A stretch of 64,000 nucleotides of DNA from Aureitalea marina (GCF_002943755.1 NZ_MQUB01000001.1:2468501-2532500), one strand, 5' to 3'. Positions 8,768-18,630 are shown, numbered from the stretch's first letter. Numbers and translations are program-made. Notes: a model not told the origin generated them from the letters alone.

Positions 8768-10165
8768 ATGAAAAAGAAACTTTTAGCCCTAGGAATGCTT
8801 TCTGCGTCCCTGCTGTTAGTAATCAGTTGCGGATCAGACGATAGTGAACCAGGGGACACCTATGTTCCCATTGTAATCAATACCAACCCGGATGAAGGGG
8901 AGGTCTTTCAGAATTCCCAATTAGAGATCGATGTGCTGGCCAACGATTCCAACGTTCCGGCCACCGGTGAACTAAGGGCCAATTCGGCCAGTTCAGGGTC
9001 CGCTCAGGTAATGGACCCGAACGGAACTCCTGAAAATCCTCGCGATGATGTGATCATGTACACACCGGATGGAGAATTTTCCGGTGAGATTTCCTTCACG
9101 TACACCATTTGTGACGAGCCAGGCCGCAGTTGCGCTACCGAAACAGTGACTGTGAATGTCCTGCCATTCTCTCCTGTCAATTACAGATTGGAGGAATGGC
9201 CATTTGAAACACTTACAGAATATAATTTCTTTGACGGAACATTGAGTGAGCTCAATCCGGTCTATGGTGTATTGCCATATGAGCCGATCAGCACATTATT
9301 TACCGATTACGCCAAAAAAAGCCGTCAGGTCTGGATGCCTTACGGGACTTCTGCGACTTACGATGCAGACGGCAGCATCCTGAACTTTCCTATCGGAACA
9401 GCACTTATCAAGACCTTCTACTATGAAAATGTACTTCCGGCAGGAAATCAGCGTATCATTGAAACACGCCTGATGATACTGAAGGAAGAAGGTTGGATCT
9501 TTGCAGACTACATCTGGAACGATGAGCAGAATGAAGGTTTCCTGGACACGGTGGGTGACGGTGGCTTCGTCGAGCTTGATTTTGTAGCAGATGGAGAAAA
9601 CCGCTCAGTGAATTATCGTATCCCGGCAACCAGTCAGTGTTTGACCTGCCATAAGAATAGCGAATTGGCCATCCCAATTGGGGTGAAACCTCAAAACCTG
9701 AATTCTATTTACAGTTTTGAAGACGGTATGAGCAACCAACTGGACAAATGGGTCGACATGGGATACATCAGCGGAAATTTACCATCAGAGATAAATACGG
9801 TTGTAGACTGGACGGACGAGAGCTTGGATATGACTCTTCGTGTAAGATCCTACCTGGACATAAACTGTGCGCATTGTCATACACCTGGAGGTCATTGCGA
9901 TTACAGACCACTGCGGCTAGCCTTCGACGATAGCGATGATCTGGTGAATATGGGTGTATGCGTGGATCCACAAACTCCGGTCCCAGGATTTGAAGGTCAA
10001 AACCTGATCAACCCTGGCGATGCGGAAAATTCCATACTTTTCTTTAGGATGTCCACTCAAGTAGAACAGTATCGTATGCCACTACTAGGCAGATCATTGA
10101 CCCACGATGCCAACATCGACCTGATGCGGGATTGGATCAATTCTTTAGATAATTCTTGCGATTAA
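8768..10165 (+). CDS. Diheme c-type-cytochrome-like lipoprotein (SO2930/HNE_0200-type)
   Basis: A 465-residue exported lipoprotein (signal ending LLLVISC). Residues about 35-130 form a bacterial Ig/cadherin-like domain with the motif DVLANDS. The remainder resembles the uncharacterised family around Shewanella SO2930, which carries heme sites. Two CxxCH motifs are visible: C291-C294-H295 (CLTCH) and C367-C370-H371 (CAHCH), so two covalently bound hemes are expected. It is probably anchored in the outer membrane or periplasm. The ASPIC/UnbV protein follows after 29 bases, so the two likely form an operon. Electron-transfer partner and substrate are unknown. Confidence 0.8.
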   Translation: MKKKLLALGMLSASLLLVISCGSDDSEPGDTYVPIVINTNPDEGEVFQNSQLEIDVLANDSNVPATGELRANSASSGSAQVMDPNGTPENPRDDVIMYTPDGEFSGEISFTYTICDEPGRSCATETVTVNVLPFSPVNYRLEEWPFETLTEYNFFDGTLSELNPVYGVLPYEPISTLFTDYAKKSRQVWMPYGTSATYDADGSILNFPIGTALIKTFYYENVLPAGNQRIIETRLMILKEEGWIFADYIWNDEQNEGFLDTVGDGGFVELDFVADGENRSVNYRIPATSQCLTCHKNSELAIPIGVKPQNLNSIYSFEDGMSNQLDKWVDMGYISGNLPSEINTVVDWTDESLDMTLRVRSYLDINCAHCHTPGGHCDYRPLRLAFDDSDDLVNMGVCVDPQTPVPGFEGQNLINPGDAENSILFFRMSTQVEQYRMPLLGRSLTHDANIDLMRDWINSLDNSCD

Positions 10166-10194
10166 ACAGTAGATAATAACAAAACATTTATATC

Positions 10195-11835
10195 ATGAAA
10201 AAAACATTACTCGGTCTTTTGTTGACATTAACTTTTGGCTTTCTAACTGCCCAGGAAGTATCCTTCACCATTGAGGAAATAGGAACAACCGGGGTAGCAG
10301 AAAGAGCGTTAGTGGATATGAATGGCGACCATTTGGACGACATTGTTGGTGTAAATACCAGCCTCATTAAGATCTTTTATCAAAAAGCAGAAGGCGGATT
10401 TGATGAAGTTGAAATTGCGACCAGCGCAGCAGACAATTTCCCATCCTGGAGTTTGGGTGCAGCCGATTATGACGGCAACGGTTATACCGACCTTCTGTAT
10501 GGTGGAGGAAATGGTGTGACCTTTATGCGAGCCAATGATGATGGAACGGCGTTTACCGAGATCTCTTATCCGCAATTTGTTTTCTCTCAGCGTTCCAACT
10601 TCGTTGACATCAACATGGATGGCAACCTGGATGCCTTTGTATGTCACGATGTAGAGCCAAATGTATACTACATTAACGACGGTTCCGGAGAGCTAACCTA
10701 TATCCAGGGAGGACTGGGAGATTTCGCAACAGGAGGAAACTACGGTTCGGTTTGGGTAGATTATGACAACGATCGGGATATGGACCTGTTCATCGCCAAA
10801 TGTAATGCCGGCGGTGGTGGATCTGAGGCTCGTCGTACCAACCAAATGCACACCAATAACGGCGACGGCACATACACTGAAAATGCGGCCGACCTGGTCT
10901 TGGACGATCCTATGCAAACCTGGTCTTCAGCCTGGGGAGATTTTGACAATGACGGAGATATGGATGCTTGGGTAGGTGCCAGTACTTTTAGTGAAGGATT
11001 CCACAGGTTGATGGTCAATAACGGAGACAACACGTTTACCGATGTCATCGCAGGGTCTGGTTTGGAAGGATTCAACGTAACTGGTATTGAGAACGCTACT
11101 CTGGATTTCAACAACGACGGAAATCTCGACATTGCCTCAAATGGTAGCATCCTTTTGGGTAATGGAGATATGACCTTTACCATTCAAAGCAACATCATCC
11201 GTGCTACAACAGCATTTGGAGATGTAAACAATGACGGATTCATTGACTGTTTCGCCGAGCAAAGTACCAACACTAATGTTCCTGGCGAACTCAGAATCAA
11301 CAACGGTAACAGCAATAACTGGTTAAAAGTAGCTACTATTGGAACCGATAGTAACTTAGACGGTATCGGAGCCCGGGTAGAAATTGTAACTCCTTCAGGA
11401 ACACAAATCAGAGATGTGCGCAGCGGAGAAGGATTCCGTTTTATGAGCTCCATGAATACGCACTTCGGGATAGGAACTGACACAGAAATTACCAGTGTTA
11501 CGATCTACTGGCCTTCTGGAAACATCGACACTTATGACGATGTGCCAATTAACGATACATTAATTGCAACAGAGAAAGAGACTCTAGGGCTAGAAGACAC
11601 TTTGGTAGAGAATTTGATCCTATATCCTAACCCGACTAAAGATGTTCTGAATCTTGGATTGAACGGCAATATGGACAATGTGATCTACACCGTTTTTGAT
11701 ATCAATGGAAAGCGCGTCATGAATGGCCGTCTGGATCGTTCCGTGCTGGATGTTTCTTCATTGATCTCTGGAAATTACTTCCTGAGAATCCTGCAAGAAG
11801 GAAACATCATGACACAACGCTTTGTAAAGCAATAA
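10195..11835 (+). CDS. FG-GAP/VCBS repeat protein with ASPIC/UnbV domain and type IX sorting tail
   Basis: A 546-residue secreted protein: signal peptide (residues 1-19, ending FLTAQ), then a beta-propeller built from FG-GAP/VCBS repeats with repeated calcium-binding motifs such as DYDGNGYTD, DINMDGNLD, DYDNDRDMD, DFDNDGDMD and DFNNDGNLD, then an ASPIC/UnbV domain (about 380-455), and a C-terminal type IX secretion sorting domain (LYPNPTKDVLNL to the end). It resembles CRTAC1-like proteins. It is likely displayed on or released from the cell surface. Linked to the upstream cytochrome-like lipoprotein by a 29-base gap and followed by a terminator. Function unknown; adhesion or ligand binding is the usual guess. 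Confidence 0.88.
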   Translation: MKKTLLGLLLTLTFGFLTAQEVSFTIEEIGTTGVAERALVDMNGDHLDDIVGVNTSLIKIFYQKAEGGFDEVEIATSAADNFPSWSLGAADYDGNGYTDLLYGGGNGVTFMRANDDGTAFTEISYPQFVFSQRSNFVDINMDGNLDAFVCHDVEPNVYYINDGSGELTYIQGGLGDFATGGNYGSVWVDYDNDRDMDLFIAKCNAGGGGSEARRTNQMHTNNGDGTYTENAADLVLDDPMQTWSSAWGDFDNDGDMDAWVGASTFSEGFHRLMVNNGDNTFTDVIAGSGLEGFNVTGIENATLDFNNDGNLDIASNGSILLGNGDMTFTIQSNIIRATTAFGDVNNDGFIDCFAEQSTNTNVPGELRINNGNSNNWLKVATIGTDSNLDGIGARVEIVTPSGTQIRDVRSGEGFRFMSSMNTHFGIGTDTEITSVTIYWPSGNIDTYDDVPINDTLIATEKETLGLEDTLVENLILYPNPTKDVLNLGLNGNMDNVIYTVFDINGKRVMNGRLDRSVLDVSSLISGNYFLRILQEGNIMTQRFVKQ

Positions 11836-11856
11836 GCGTATTGTAAAAAACTTAAC

Positions 11857-11889
11857 AAGCCTCCTGATAATTATTGGGAGGCTTTTTTA
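11857..11889 (+). terminator. Intrinsic terminator after the FG-GAP gene
   Basis: A 7-bp stem, AGCCTCC (11858-11864) with GGAGGCT (11877-11883), followed by TTTTTT. It ends the cytochrome/FG-GAP unit. Confidence 0.85.
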
Positions 11890-11958
11890 TTGAGTTCCCT
11901 TGGTCAGAGCGTTTAACAGGGGAGTTTTTAGTACTTTAGAAAACATAAAATCAATCAT

Positions 11959-14121
11959 ATGAAACGTCTATATTTCCTGCCTTTGGGAGCTTTGATCGCT
12001 CTTGGCTGCCAGGAAAAAACTCAAAAAGAACCTATTGCCGTGAATTATCACACCACCAAGAAAGTTGACACCGTGGATGTTTATTTCGGGAACGAAGTTG
12101 CCGACCCTTATCGTTGGTTAGAAGATGATATGAGCGAAGAGACCGGAGACTGGGTAAAAGCTCAGAACGAGGTTACCTTTGGCTATCTGGACAATATTCC
12201 ATTTCGGGAAGAATTAAAACAGCGATTAGAGTCTCTATGGAACTACGAAAAAGTTGGTGCTCCTTTCAAAGAAGGTGACTATACCTACTTTTATAAAAAT
12301 GATGGCCTTCAGAATCAATATGTAGTCTATCGGTATAAAACAAAAGAAGATCCTTCTACGGCCGAGGTCTTCCTGGACCCGAATACTTTTAAGGAGGACG
12401 GCACGATCTCGTTGAGCGGTTTGTCTTTCTCCGACGATGGTAAAACTGCTGCTTACAGTATTTCTGAAGGAGGAAGTGACTGGCGAAAAATTCTGGTCAT
12501 GAACACTGAGAACAAAGAGGTTATTGAGGATACCCTGAAAGACATTAAGTTCAGCGGTATTTCCTGGAGAGGCAATGATGGCTTCTTCTACAGCAGTTAT
12601 GACAAACCGGATGGTAGTGAACTATCTGCCAAAACGGACCAGCACAAACTGTACTACCATAAACTAGGAACCACCCAGGATTCTGATAAGCTGATTTTTG
12701 GCGGTGTGCCAGAGGAAAAGCATCGTTATGTTTCAGGATATATGACTGAAGACAACCGTTACCTGGTAGTTTCAGCTAGGATCTCTACTTCTGGAAACAA
12801 ACTTTTCCTAATGGACATGGAAAGTTCCAATCCGGAGTTTGTGACCATACTTGACCATACAGACAGCGACACCTATATTATGGATAATGAGGGATCGACC
12901 CTCTTTTTAAGCACTAACCTGGATGCTCCCAACCAAAAGATCGTCAAGGTTGATGCTTCCAATCCATCACCCGAGAATTGGGTAGATTTTATTCCAGAAA
13001 CAGAAAATGTCCTCTCCCCGTCCAGTGGTGGTAAGTACTTCTTTGCCGAATACATGATCGATGCAGTTTCTAAAGTTTTACAATACGATTTTGACGGAAA
13101 CCTGATCCGGGAAATCGAATTGCCTGGAGTGGGAAGTGCAGGTGGGTTTGGTGCGAAGAAAGAAGAAACTGAGCTTTACTATTCCTTCACCAATTATGTC
13201 ACTCCTGGAAGCATCTACAAATTCGATATGGAATCTGGTAATTCCGAGTTGTATCGTAAACCAGAGATCGATTTCAATCCGGACAATTACGTGAGTAATC
13301 AAGTGTTTTACACCTCAAAGGATGGCACTAAGGTTCCTATGATCATCACCCACAAGAAAGGGGTCGAACTCAATGGTAAGAATCCAACCATACTCTATGG
13401 TTACGGCGGATTCAATATCAGTCTTACCCCCTCATTCAGTATCACCAATGCCGTATGGATGGAACAAGGCGGTGTCTATGCTGTTCCAAATTTGAGAGGC
13501 GGCGGGGAATATGGGAAAGAATGGCATGACGCCGGTACCCAAATGCAAAAACAGAACGTGTTCGATGATTTTATCGCGGCGGCAGAATACTTGATCGCCA
13601 ACAATTATACTTCAAGTAAGTACTTGGCCATCCGAGGAGGGTCCAATGGAGGCTTGCTTGTAGGGGCAACTATGACTCAACGACCAGACCTGATGAAGGT
13701 AGCTTTACCGGCAGTCGGAGTGCTGGACATGTTGCGCTATCATACCTTTACAGCAGGAGCCGGTTGGGCATACGACTACGGTACTTCCGAACAAAGTGAA
13801 GAAATGTTCCAGTACCTTAAGGGTTATTCTCCGGTACACAACGTAGTTGCAGGAACTGAGTATCCGGCTACCTTGGTCACCACCGGAGACCATGACGACA
13901 GAGTGGTGCCGGCTCACAGTTTTAAGTTTGCAGCAGAGTTACAGGAAAAACAAGCTGGGGCCAATCCCGTACTGATCCGAATAGAAACAGACGCAGGTCA
14001 TGGTGCCGGTACTCCTGTGAGCAAGACCATCGAGCAATATGCCGATATATTTGGGTTTACTCTCTACAATATGGGCTATGAGGTTTTACCGGAAAAAGTG
14101 AACACCGATATTAAACAATAG
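11959..14121 (+). CDS. Prolyl oligopeptidase family serine peptidase (S9A), lipoprotein
   Basis: A 720-residue S9A peptidase that cleaves short peptides after proline. An export signal with lipobox (IALGC) places it in the periplasm or on a membrane. An N-terminal seven-bladed propeller (about 60-430) covers a C-terminal alpha/beta-hydrolase domain. The catalytic serine is S562 in GGSNGGLL, the aspartate is in the GDHDDRVVP motif (about 644-652), and the histidine is H681 in DAGHGAG. Length matches family members. It has its own terminator (14142-14179) and is probably monocistronic, used in peptide scavenging. Confidence 0.95.
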   Translation: MKRLYFLPLGALIALGCQEKTQKEPIAVNYHTTKKVDTVDVYFGNEVADPYRWLEDDMSEETGDWVKAQNEVTFGYLDNIPFREELKQRLESLWNYEKVGAPFKEGDYTYFYKNDGLQNQYVVYRYKTKEDPSTAEVFLDPNTFKEDGTISLSGLSFSDDGKTAAYSISEGGSDWRKILVMNTENKEVIEDTLKDIKFSGISWRGNDGFFYSSYDKPDGSELSAKTDQHKLYYHKLGTTQDSDKLIFGGVPEEKHRYVSGYMTEDNRYLVVSARISTSGNKLFLMDMESSNPEFVTILDHTDSDTYIMDNEGSTLFLSTNLDAPNQKIVKVDASNPSPENWVDFIPETENVLSPSSGGKYFFAEYMIDAVSKVLQYDFDGNLIREIELPGVGSAGGFGAKKEETELYYSFTNYVTPGSIYKFDMESGNSELYRKPEIDFNPDNYVSNQVFYTSKDGTKVPMIITHKKGVELNGKNPTILYGYGGFNISLTPSFSITNAVWMEQGGVYAVPNLRGGGEYGKEWHDAGTQMQKQNVFDDFIAAAEYLIANNYTSSKYLAIRGGSNGGLLVGATMTQRPDLMKVALPAVGVLDMLRYHTFTAGAGWAYDYGTSEQSEEMFQYLKGYSPVHNVVAGTEYPATLVTTGDHDDRVVPAHSFKFAAELQEKQAGANPVLIRIETDAGHGAGTPVSKTIEQYADIFGFTLYNMGYEVLPEKVNTDIKQ

Positions 14122-14141
14122 TTCGAGATGAACAGATTTTT

Positions 14142-14179
14142 CTGGCCTCGGAAATGGAGTATTTCCGGGGCTAGTTTTT
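14142..14179 (+). terminator. Strong intrinsic terminator after the S9 peptidase
   Basis: A 14-bp stem (14142-14155 with 14161-14174, two G-T wobbles, 5-base loop GGAGT) followed by TTTTT. It ends 2 bases before the ATG of the next gene at 14182, leaving no room for a normal ribosome binding site outside the T tract. Confidence 0.85.
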
Positions 14180-14181
14180 AG

Positions 14182-15132
14182 ATGCTGAATGTAGATATCA
14201 TATCATTTGGATATGGAGAGGCAGAGGTTCTTTCCAAGATAAAATTCGACCTTCATCAGGGAGATCACTTAGCTGTATTAGGCGAAAGTGGATGCGGAAA
14301 GACGAGTTTACTTCATCTGATCTATGGTTTATTGGACCTGCCACAGGGTAAGATCAGTTGGAATGGTCAAGCATTGCTTGGTCCGCGCTTCAACCTGGTG
14401 CCGGGAGAAGATTTCATTAAGCTTGTAGCCCAGGAATTCAATGTGATGCCTCATATCACAGTAGCAGAAAACGTGGCTACTTATCTGCCACGCCTGGACG
14501 CGGATCAGGACATGGAGCGCGTTTTGGAATTGCTGGAAGTGGTGGACCTGGCTGATCAAAGAGACCAAATGGTACGAGATCTGAGCGGTGGTCAGAAGCA
14601 ACGGGTAGCCATTGCAAAGGCACTCGCCAAACAACCGGAGATCCTATTGTTGGATGAGCCGTTTAGCCATATCGACACTTTTCGAAAGAACAAACTTAGA
14701 AGACAACTTTACGGCTACCTAAAGCAGCGCAAGATAAGCTGCATCACTGCCACGCATGAAAGTGAAGAGGCCTTGGCATTTGCGGATGAACTATTGATCA
14801 TTAAAGACGGCACTGTAGATATCCATGGAGCTACTCAAACCGTATATAAACAACTGGATAATCATTACCGCGCCAGTTTCTTTGGAGAGGTAAGTTCAAT
14901 TCCAGCTAGTTATCTGAATAAATCAGAAGGTGATTTTTTGTTTTACCTACCTCATCAGATTAAAATTGCTCAAGATGAGAATGGCTTTCATGCCATAGTT
15001 GTAAACTCTTATTTTAAAGGATCACATTTTCTGATAGAGGCCAAAGCTGATGGAAACCTACTCTATTTTCAGCATTCTCATGCCATGGAAGTTGGGTCTC
15101 ATGTTTTACTTAAAGTTGAACGAAATGGATAA
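14182..15132 (+). CDS. ABC transporter ATP-binding protein, orphan
   Basis: A 316-residue ATPase subunit. The Walker A is GESGCGKT (34-41), the signature is LSGGQ (134-138), the Walker B is LLLDEP around 155-160 and the switch histidine is in TATHESEEA. About 80 residues after the ATPase core resemble the TOBE-like regulatory extension of PotA/FbpC-type importers. No permease or binding protein is encoded nearby. The start is set at 14182 because the family sequence begins right there, yet it lies directly after a terminator. The next gene overlaps its stop by 8 bases, indicating translational coupling. Transported substrate unknown. Confidence 0.9.
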   Translation: MLNVDIISFGYGEAEVLSKIKFDLHQGDHLAVLGESGCGKTSLLHLIYGLLDLPQGKISWNGQALLGPRFNLVPGEDFIKLVAQEFNVMPHITVAENVATYLPRLDADQDMERVLELLEVVDLADQRDQMVRDLSGGQKQRVAIAKALAKQPEILLLDEPFSHIDTFRKNKLRRQLYGYLKQRKISCITATHESEEALAFADELLIIKDGTVDIHGATQTVYKQLDNHYRASFFGEVSSIPASYLNKSEGDFLFYLPHQIKIAQDENGFHAIVVNSYFKGSHFLIEAKADGNLLYFQHSHAMEVGSHVLLKVERNG

Positions 15133-15685
15133 ACCTCCTACAAATCGAAATTGGCATCTTTCCCTGTGCTCGATTGTTCTCATGATGATATTCCAAGTAG
15201 CTCTAGGCCAAAACAAAGTTGATGTTGATGTTGATGCTCGAAAGGTGAAATCCCAGGATTCTATTATCCAGAACCTTTATCAGGTGATCTCTGGCGCCAA
15301 AGGTGAAAAAAGGGATTGGGAGCTGTTTCGATTTCTTTTTTTGCCAGAAGCCCGTTTAATCCCAACCGGAAGGAAAGCGGAAGGGGGTTTCGGCAGCCGG
15401 TTCCTTAGTGTCGATGAATATATTGAGACATCCGGGGCTTGGCTTGAGGAGAACGGATTCTTTGAAAAAGAGATCAGTCGTAGGATAGAGACCTATGGTT
15501 CTGTCAGTCACGTGTTCAGCACCTACGAATCCTTTCGAAACCCTGACGATACAGAGCCTTTTATGCGTGGTATCAACAGCATTCAACTCTTCTTTGACGG
15601 GGAACGCTGGTGGATAGTCAATATCTTTTGGATGCCGGAATCGGAAGAATTTCCTATCCCAAAACAATATGATCAGAAACAATGA
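15125..15685 (+). CDS. Exported hypothetical protein, NTF2/SnoaL-like
   Basis: A 186-residue protein with an N-terminal signal peptide (hydrophobic LCSIVLMMIFQVALGQ). The rest resembles the cone-shaped NTF2/SnoaL-like fold: a helical start (DSIIQNLYQVISG), then alternating strands ending in INSIQLFFDGERWWIVNIFW. The ATG at 15125 is chosen over the upstream in-frame start at 15050 because it precedes the signal peptide and overlaps the ABC gene stop by 8 bases, a common coupling layout. Whether it works with the ABC ATPase is unknown. Confidence 0.75.
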   Translation: MDKPPTNRNWHLSLCSIVLMMIFQVALGQNKVDVDVDARKVKSQDSIIQNLYQVISGAKGEKRDWELFRFLFLPEARLIPTGRKAEGGFGSRFLSVDEYIETSGAWLEENGFFEKEISRRIETYGSVSHVFSTYESFRNPDDTEPFMRGINSIQLFFDGERWWIVNIFWMPESEEFPIPKQYDQKQ

Positions 15686-15756
15686 TGTTAGAATAACGGG
15701 GCTAAAAACAAAAACTAGTCGAAATTCACTAAATTTCTCAGTGATTATTCTGGTTC

Positions 15757-18552
15757 ATGCGCCTGCTGTTTAGCCTTTTTTATTGTTGTTTTTGTTTCTT
15801 GGGCATCTCCCAGGAGCTTCCCCCGGTTTTAAATTTTCCTCCTGATCTTTATGGAGCAGACAATCAGAATTGGATGCTTACCCAATCTGAGAGCGGTTCC
15901 ATATATGCTGCAAACAATAAGGGCCTGGTAGAATTCAATGGGTCTCAATGGACCCTTTACCCCTCTCCCAACGAGACCATAATCCGTTCTGTTTTGGCCG
16001 ATGGATCCCGGGTGTATTCCGGTCACTATATGGGTTTCGGCTTTTGGAATCGCAACCAATACGGTAACCTCGAATACAGCTCATTGTCTGACACTCTGGA
16101 CATCGAGATGATAGAAGATGAACACTTCTGGAATATCATCAAGGTGGAAGAATATGTGCTTTTTCAATCCCTTGATCGCATTTATATCTGGGATGAAGCA
16201 TCCATGAATGTTAATATCATTGAAGCCAACGGAGTCCTGACCAATGTCTTCGACACTTCACTAGGCGTATTCTATCATGTGTTGAATGAAGGTCTTTTTA
16301 AACTGGAGAATGGCCAAGGAGTACTGGTGAACAATGACATCGTTTTCCAGGAAAACCGGATCATCGGGCTGCTGGATATGGACAACAAATTTCTGGCGCT
16401 AACCGAACGGCAAGGCTTTTATGAGATTTCAGAAGAAGAAATAATACCATGGGGCAGGCAGGAGAACCAGGAACTAAGTCTTAAAAGATGGTACAGTGCG
16501 TTACAATTGGCCAATGGTGGTGTGATACTGGGTTCGGTTTCCTCAGGTATTTACCACCTGGGACCTCAAGGAAATATCGTATATCAACTGGACAGAACAG
16601 GAGGCCTGGCCAACAATACCGCCCTGGCCTTGTTCGAAGATCGAGATGCTAACATTTGGGTTGGACTGGACAATGGAATCGACTGTATTAACATTGAAGC
16701 TCCCTTTCGGAATTTTATTGATCAGGATGGCAATCTTGGAACCACCTACGCCACTCTGGTTTCGGGAAACTACTTGTACTTAGGTACCAATCAGGGATTG
16801 TTTTACCGAATGCTGGACAGCAAAGAGCCCATTAAGTTGATCCCCGGTACCAGCGGACAAGTTTGGAAATTACAGCAAGTAGGTGATGATATCTTTTGTG
16901 GTCACGACCTGGGATTGTTTCAGGTAATCGAAGATCAAGCGGTGCCCATTACTACCTTAAGCGGAGCCTGGAATGTAAAGGAAATACCAGGGAGGGAAAA
17001 AGAACTGGTTCTGGGCACTTATAATGGTCTTTACAGATTGACTCAAGTAGATCAACAATGGATACTGGCCAACAAAATGGCCGGTTTTGATATATCCTCC
17101 AAGTACTTCGAGTTTGTATCACCCTCTCAGATCCTTCTTAGTCATGAATACAAAGGTGTTTATCGGCTTAATTTAAGCGAGGAGTACGACCAGATCCTAA
17201 ATTTTGAACGGCTCACATCCGTAGATAAAAGCGCTAATTCCTGTTTGGTAGGGTTTGGCAATGACGTTATCTACGCCAGTCGATATGGAATTTTTCTCTA
17301 CGATAAAAATTCAGGAGATTTCATCAAGGATGATGACCTCAGCTCCATATTTGCTGACGAACAATATATATCTGGCAGTCTTGTTCCGGATGTGAACGGA
17401 AATCTTTGGAGTTTTACCAAAGACTATTTTATCACCATTTCCTCTTCTCAGATGGATGGCGGCTATACCATTTCTAAGATCTCTGCTCCTCAATCATTGA
17501 GGAACGAGATGGAAGGCTACGAGAACATTGCTCTGCTATCCGGTACGGAATATGTAGTTGGGACCTCAACCGGCTATCTGATCATGGATACGGCTCATGT
17601 ACCTAAAACTGTCGAAGCAGTCAATATCCATGCGATAAACATTAAAGAATTGGATAAGGAGTTTGCAGCCGTGGTCATCGATTCTTTGGGGGTATTTAAG
17701 TCGAAGTTCAATAATATATCCTTCGATTTCAATACACCCAATTACCAGAAATTCCTCAAAGCTCAATATCAATATCGATTGGACGGATGGCAGGACAATT
17801 GGAGTCCATGGTCTGAAGAATCAGGTGCGACTTTCGAAAATCTTCCTTCCGGCCGATACACCTTCATGGTCAAATCCAGGATCAACAATCAAGTGTCAGA
17901 GGACGTCGCCTCCTATGAGTTCATTATTCAGGACCACTGGTTCCGTTCCCCTATGGCATTGACTATCTACGCCTTGCTGATGATTGGAATTCTGGTTGGA
18001 ATTAACCTGCTATATCGCAGATACTACCAATTGCAACGACAACGCATTGTAAACCGTACGCAACGTGAACTCAAATTACAGGAATTAGCCAGTCAGCAGC
18101 AGATCATGGAATTGACCAATGAGAAACTGCAAAATGATATCGAATCCAGGAATAGGGAACTTGCGATGTCTACCATGAACATGATCAGTAAAAACAATGC
18201 GCTCAACACTATCAAAAACGAACTTTTCAAGATAAAATCCTTAGAGGAGATCACTCCTGTGATACAACATATTGACAACACGATTAGCAACGAGGACGAT
18301 TGGAAGATGTTCGAAGAAGCATTTAACTATGCAGACACCAACTTCTTTAAAAAGCTTAAGGATAAACACCCGGATCTTACACCAAATGATCTTCGTTTGT
18401 GCGTTTATCTGAGGCTCAATCTATCTTCCAAGGAAATAGCCCCTCTACTAAATATCTCGCCGAGAAGTGTGGAAATTAAGCGATACAGACTGCGTAAAAA
18501 ACTCAATTTAGATTCCAAAGTCAATCTAAACGAGTACTTTATCGACTTATAA
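15757..18552 (+). CDS. Membrane-bound propeller/Y_Y_Y sensor with LuxR-type HTH, probable PUL regulator
   Basis: A 931-residue one-component regulator. After a signal peptide (ends GISQ) come two-component-regulator propeller repeats (about 20-620), a Y_Y_Y domain (about 650-730), one membrane helix (about 735-755), a coiled coil (about 765-815) and a C-terminal LuxR-type helix-turn-helix (about 860-925; LSSKEIAPLLNISPRSVEIK). There is no histidine kinase or receiver domain, so unlike hybrid two-component regulators a periplasmic signal would act directly on a cytoplasmic DNA-binding domain. It stands just upstream of susC on the same strand, with the phased repeat array between them. It probably senses beta-glucan oligosaccharide; that is inference from position. 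Confidence 0.88.
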   Translation: MRLLFSLFYCCFCFLGISQELPPVLNFPPDLYGADNQNWMLTQSESGSIYAANNKGLVEFNGSQWTLYPSPNETIIRSVLADGSRVYSGHYMGFGFWNRNQYGNLEYSSLSDTLDIEMIEDEHFWNIIKVEEYVLFQSLDRIYIWDEASMNVNIIEANGVLTNVFDTSLGVFYHVLNEGLFKLENGQGVLVNNDIVFQENRIIGLLDMDNKFLALTERQGFYEISEEEIIPWGRQENQELSLKRWYSALQLANGGVILGSVSSGIYHLGPQGNIVYQLDRTGGLANNTALALFEDRDANIWVGLDNGIDCINIEAPFRNFIDQDGNLGTTYATLVSGNYLYLGTNQGLFYRMLDSKEPIKLIPGTSGQVWKLQQVGDDIFCGHDLGLFQVIEDQAVPITTLSGAWNVKEIPGREKELVLGTYNGLYRLTQVDQQWILANKMAGFDISSKYFEFVSPSQILLSHEYKGVYRLNLSEEYDQILNFERLTSVDKSANSCLVGFGNDVIYASRYGIFLYDKNSGDFIKDDDLSSIFADEQYISGSLVPDVNGNLWSFTKDYFITISSSQMDGGYTISKISAPQSLRNEMEGYENIALLSGTEYVVGTSTGYLIMDTAHVPKTVEAVNIHAINIKELDKEFAAVVIDSLGVFKSKFNNISFDFNTPNYQKFLKAQYQYRLDGWQDNWSPWSEESGATFENLPSGRYTFMVKSRINNQVSEDVASYEFIIQDHWFRSPMALTIYALLMIGILVGINLLYRRYYQLQRQRIVNRTQRELKLQELASQQQIMELTNEKLQNDIESRNRELAMSTMNMISKNNALNTIKNELFKIKSLEEITPVIQHIDNTISNEDDWKMFEEAFNYADTNFFKKLKDKHPDLTPNDLRLCVYLRLNLSSKEIAPLLNISPRSVEIKRYRLRKKLNLDSKVNLNEYFIDL

Positions 18553-18553
18553 T

Positions 18554-18572
18554 ACCTTAACAAGGTTTTAAT
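18554..18572 (+). terminator. Weak terminator-like hairpin after the regulator gene
   Basis: ACCTT-AAC-AAGGT (18554-18566) followed by TTTAATTT. The stem is only 5 bp, so activity is doubtful; placement directly after the stop codon is its main support. Confidence 0.3.
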
Positions 18573-18576
18573 TTCA

Positions 18577-18630
18577 CTACAACATTACCACAACACGGCT
18601 ACAACATTAACAAAAAAAGGCTACAACGTT
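18577..18630. promoter_or_regulatory. Phased 11-bp direct-repeat array, candidate regulator binding site
   Basis: ACAACA begins at 18579, 18590 and 18601, a degenerate AAAAAA unit at 18612, and ACAACG at 18623: five units exactly 11 bp apart. Every second unit has the longer form CTACAAC (18577, 18599, 18621, spacing 22). One unit per helical turn places all sites on the same face. It lies about 180 bases before susC, between the regulator and the operon it probably controls. Confidence 0.6.
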
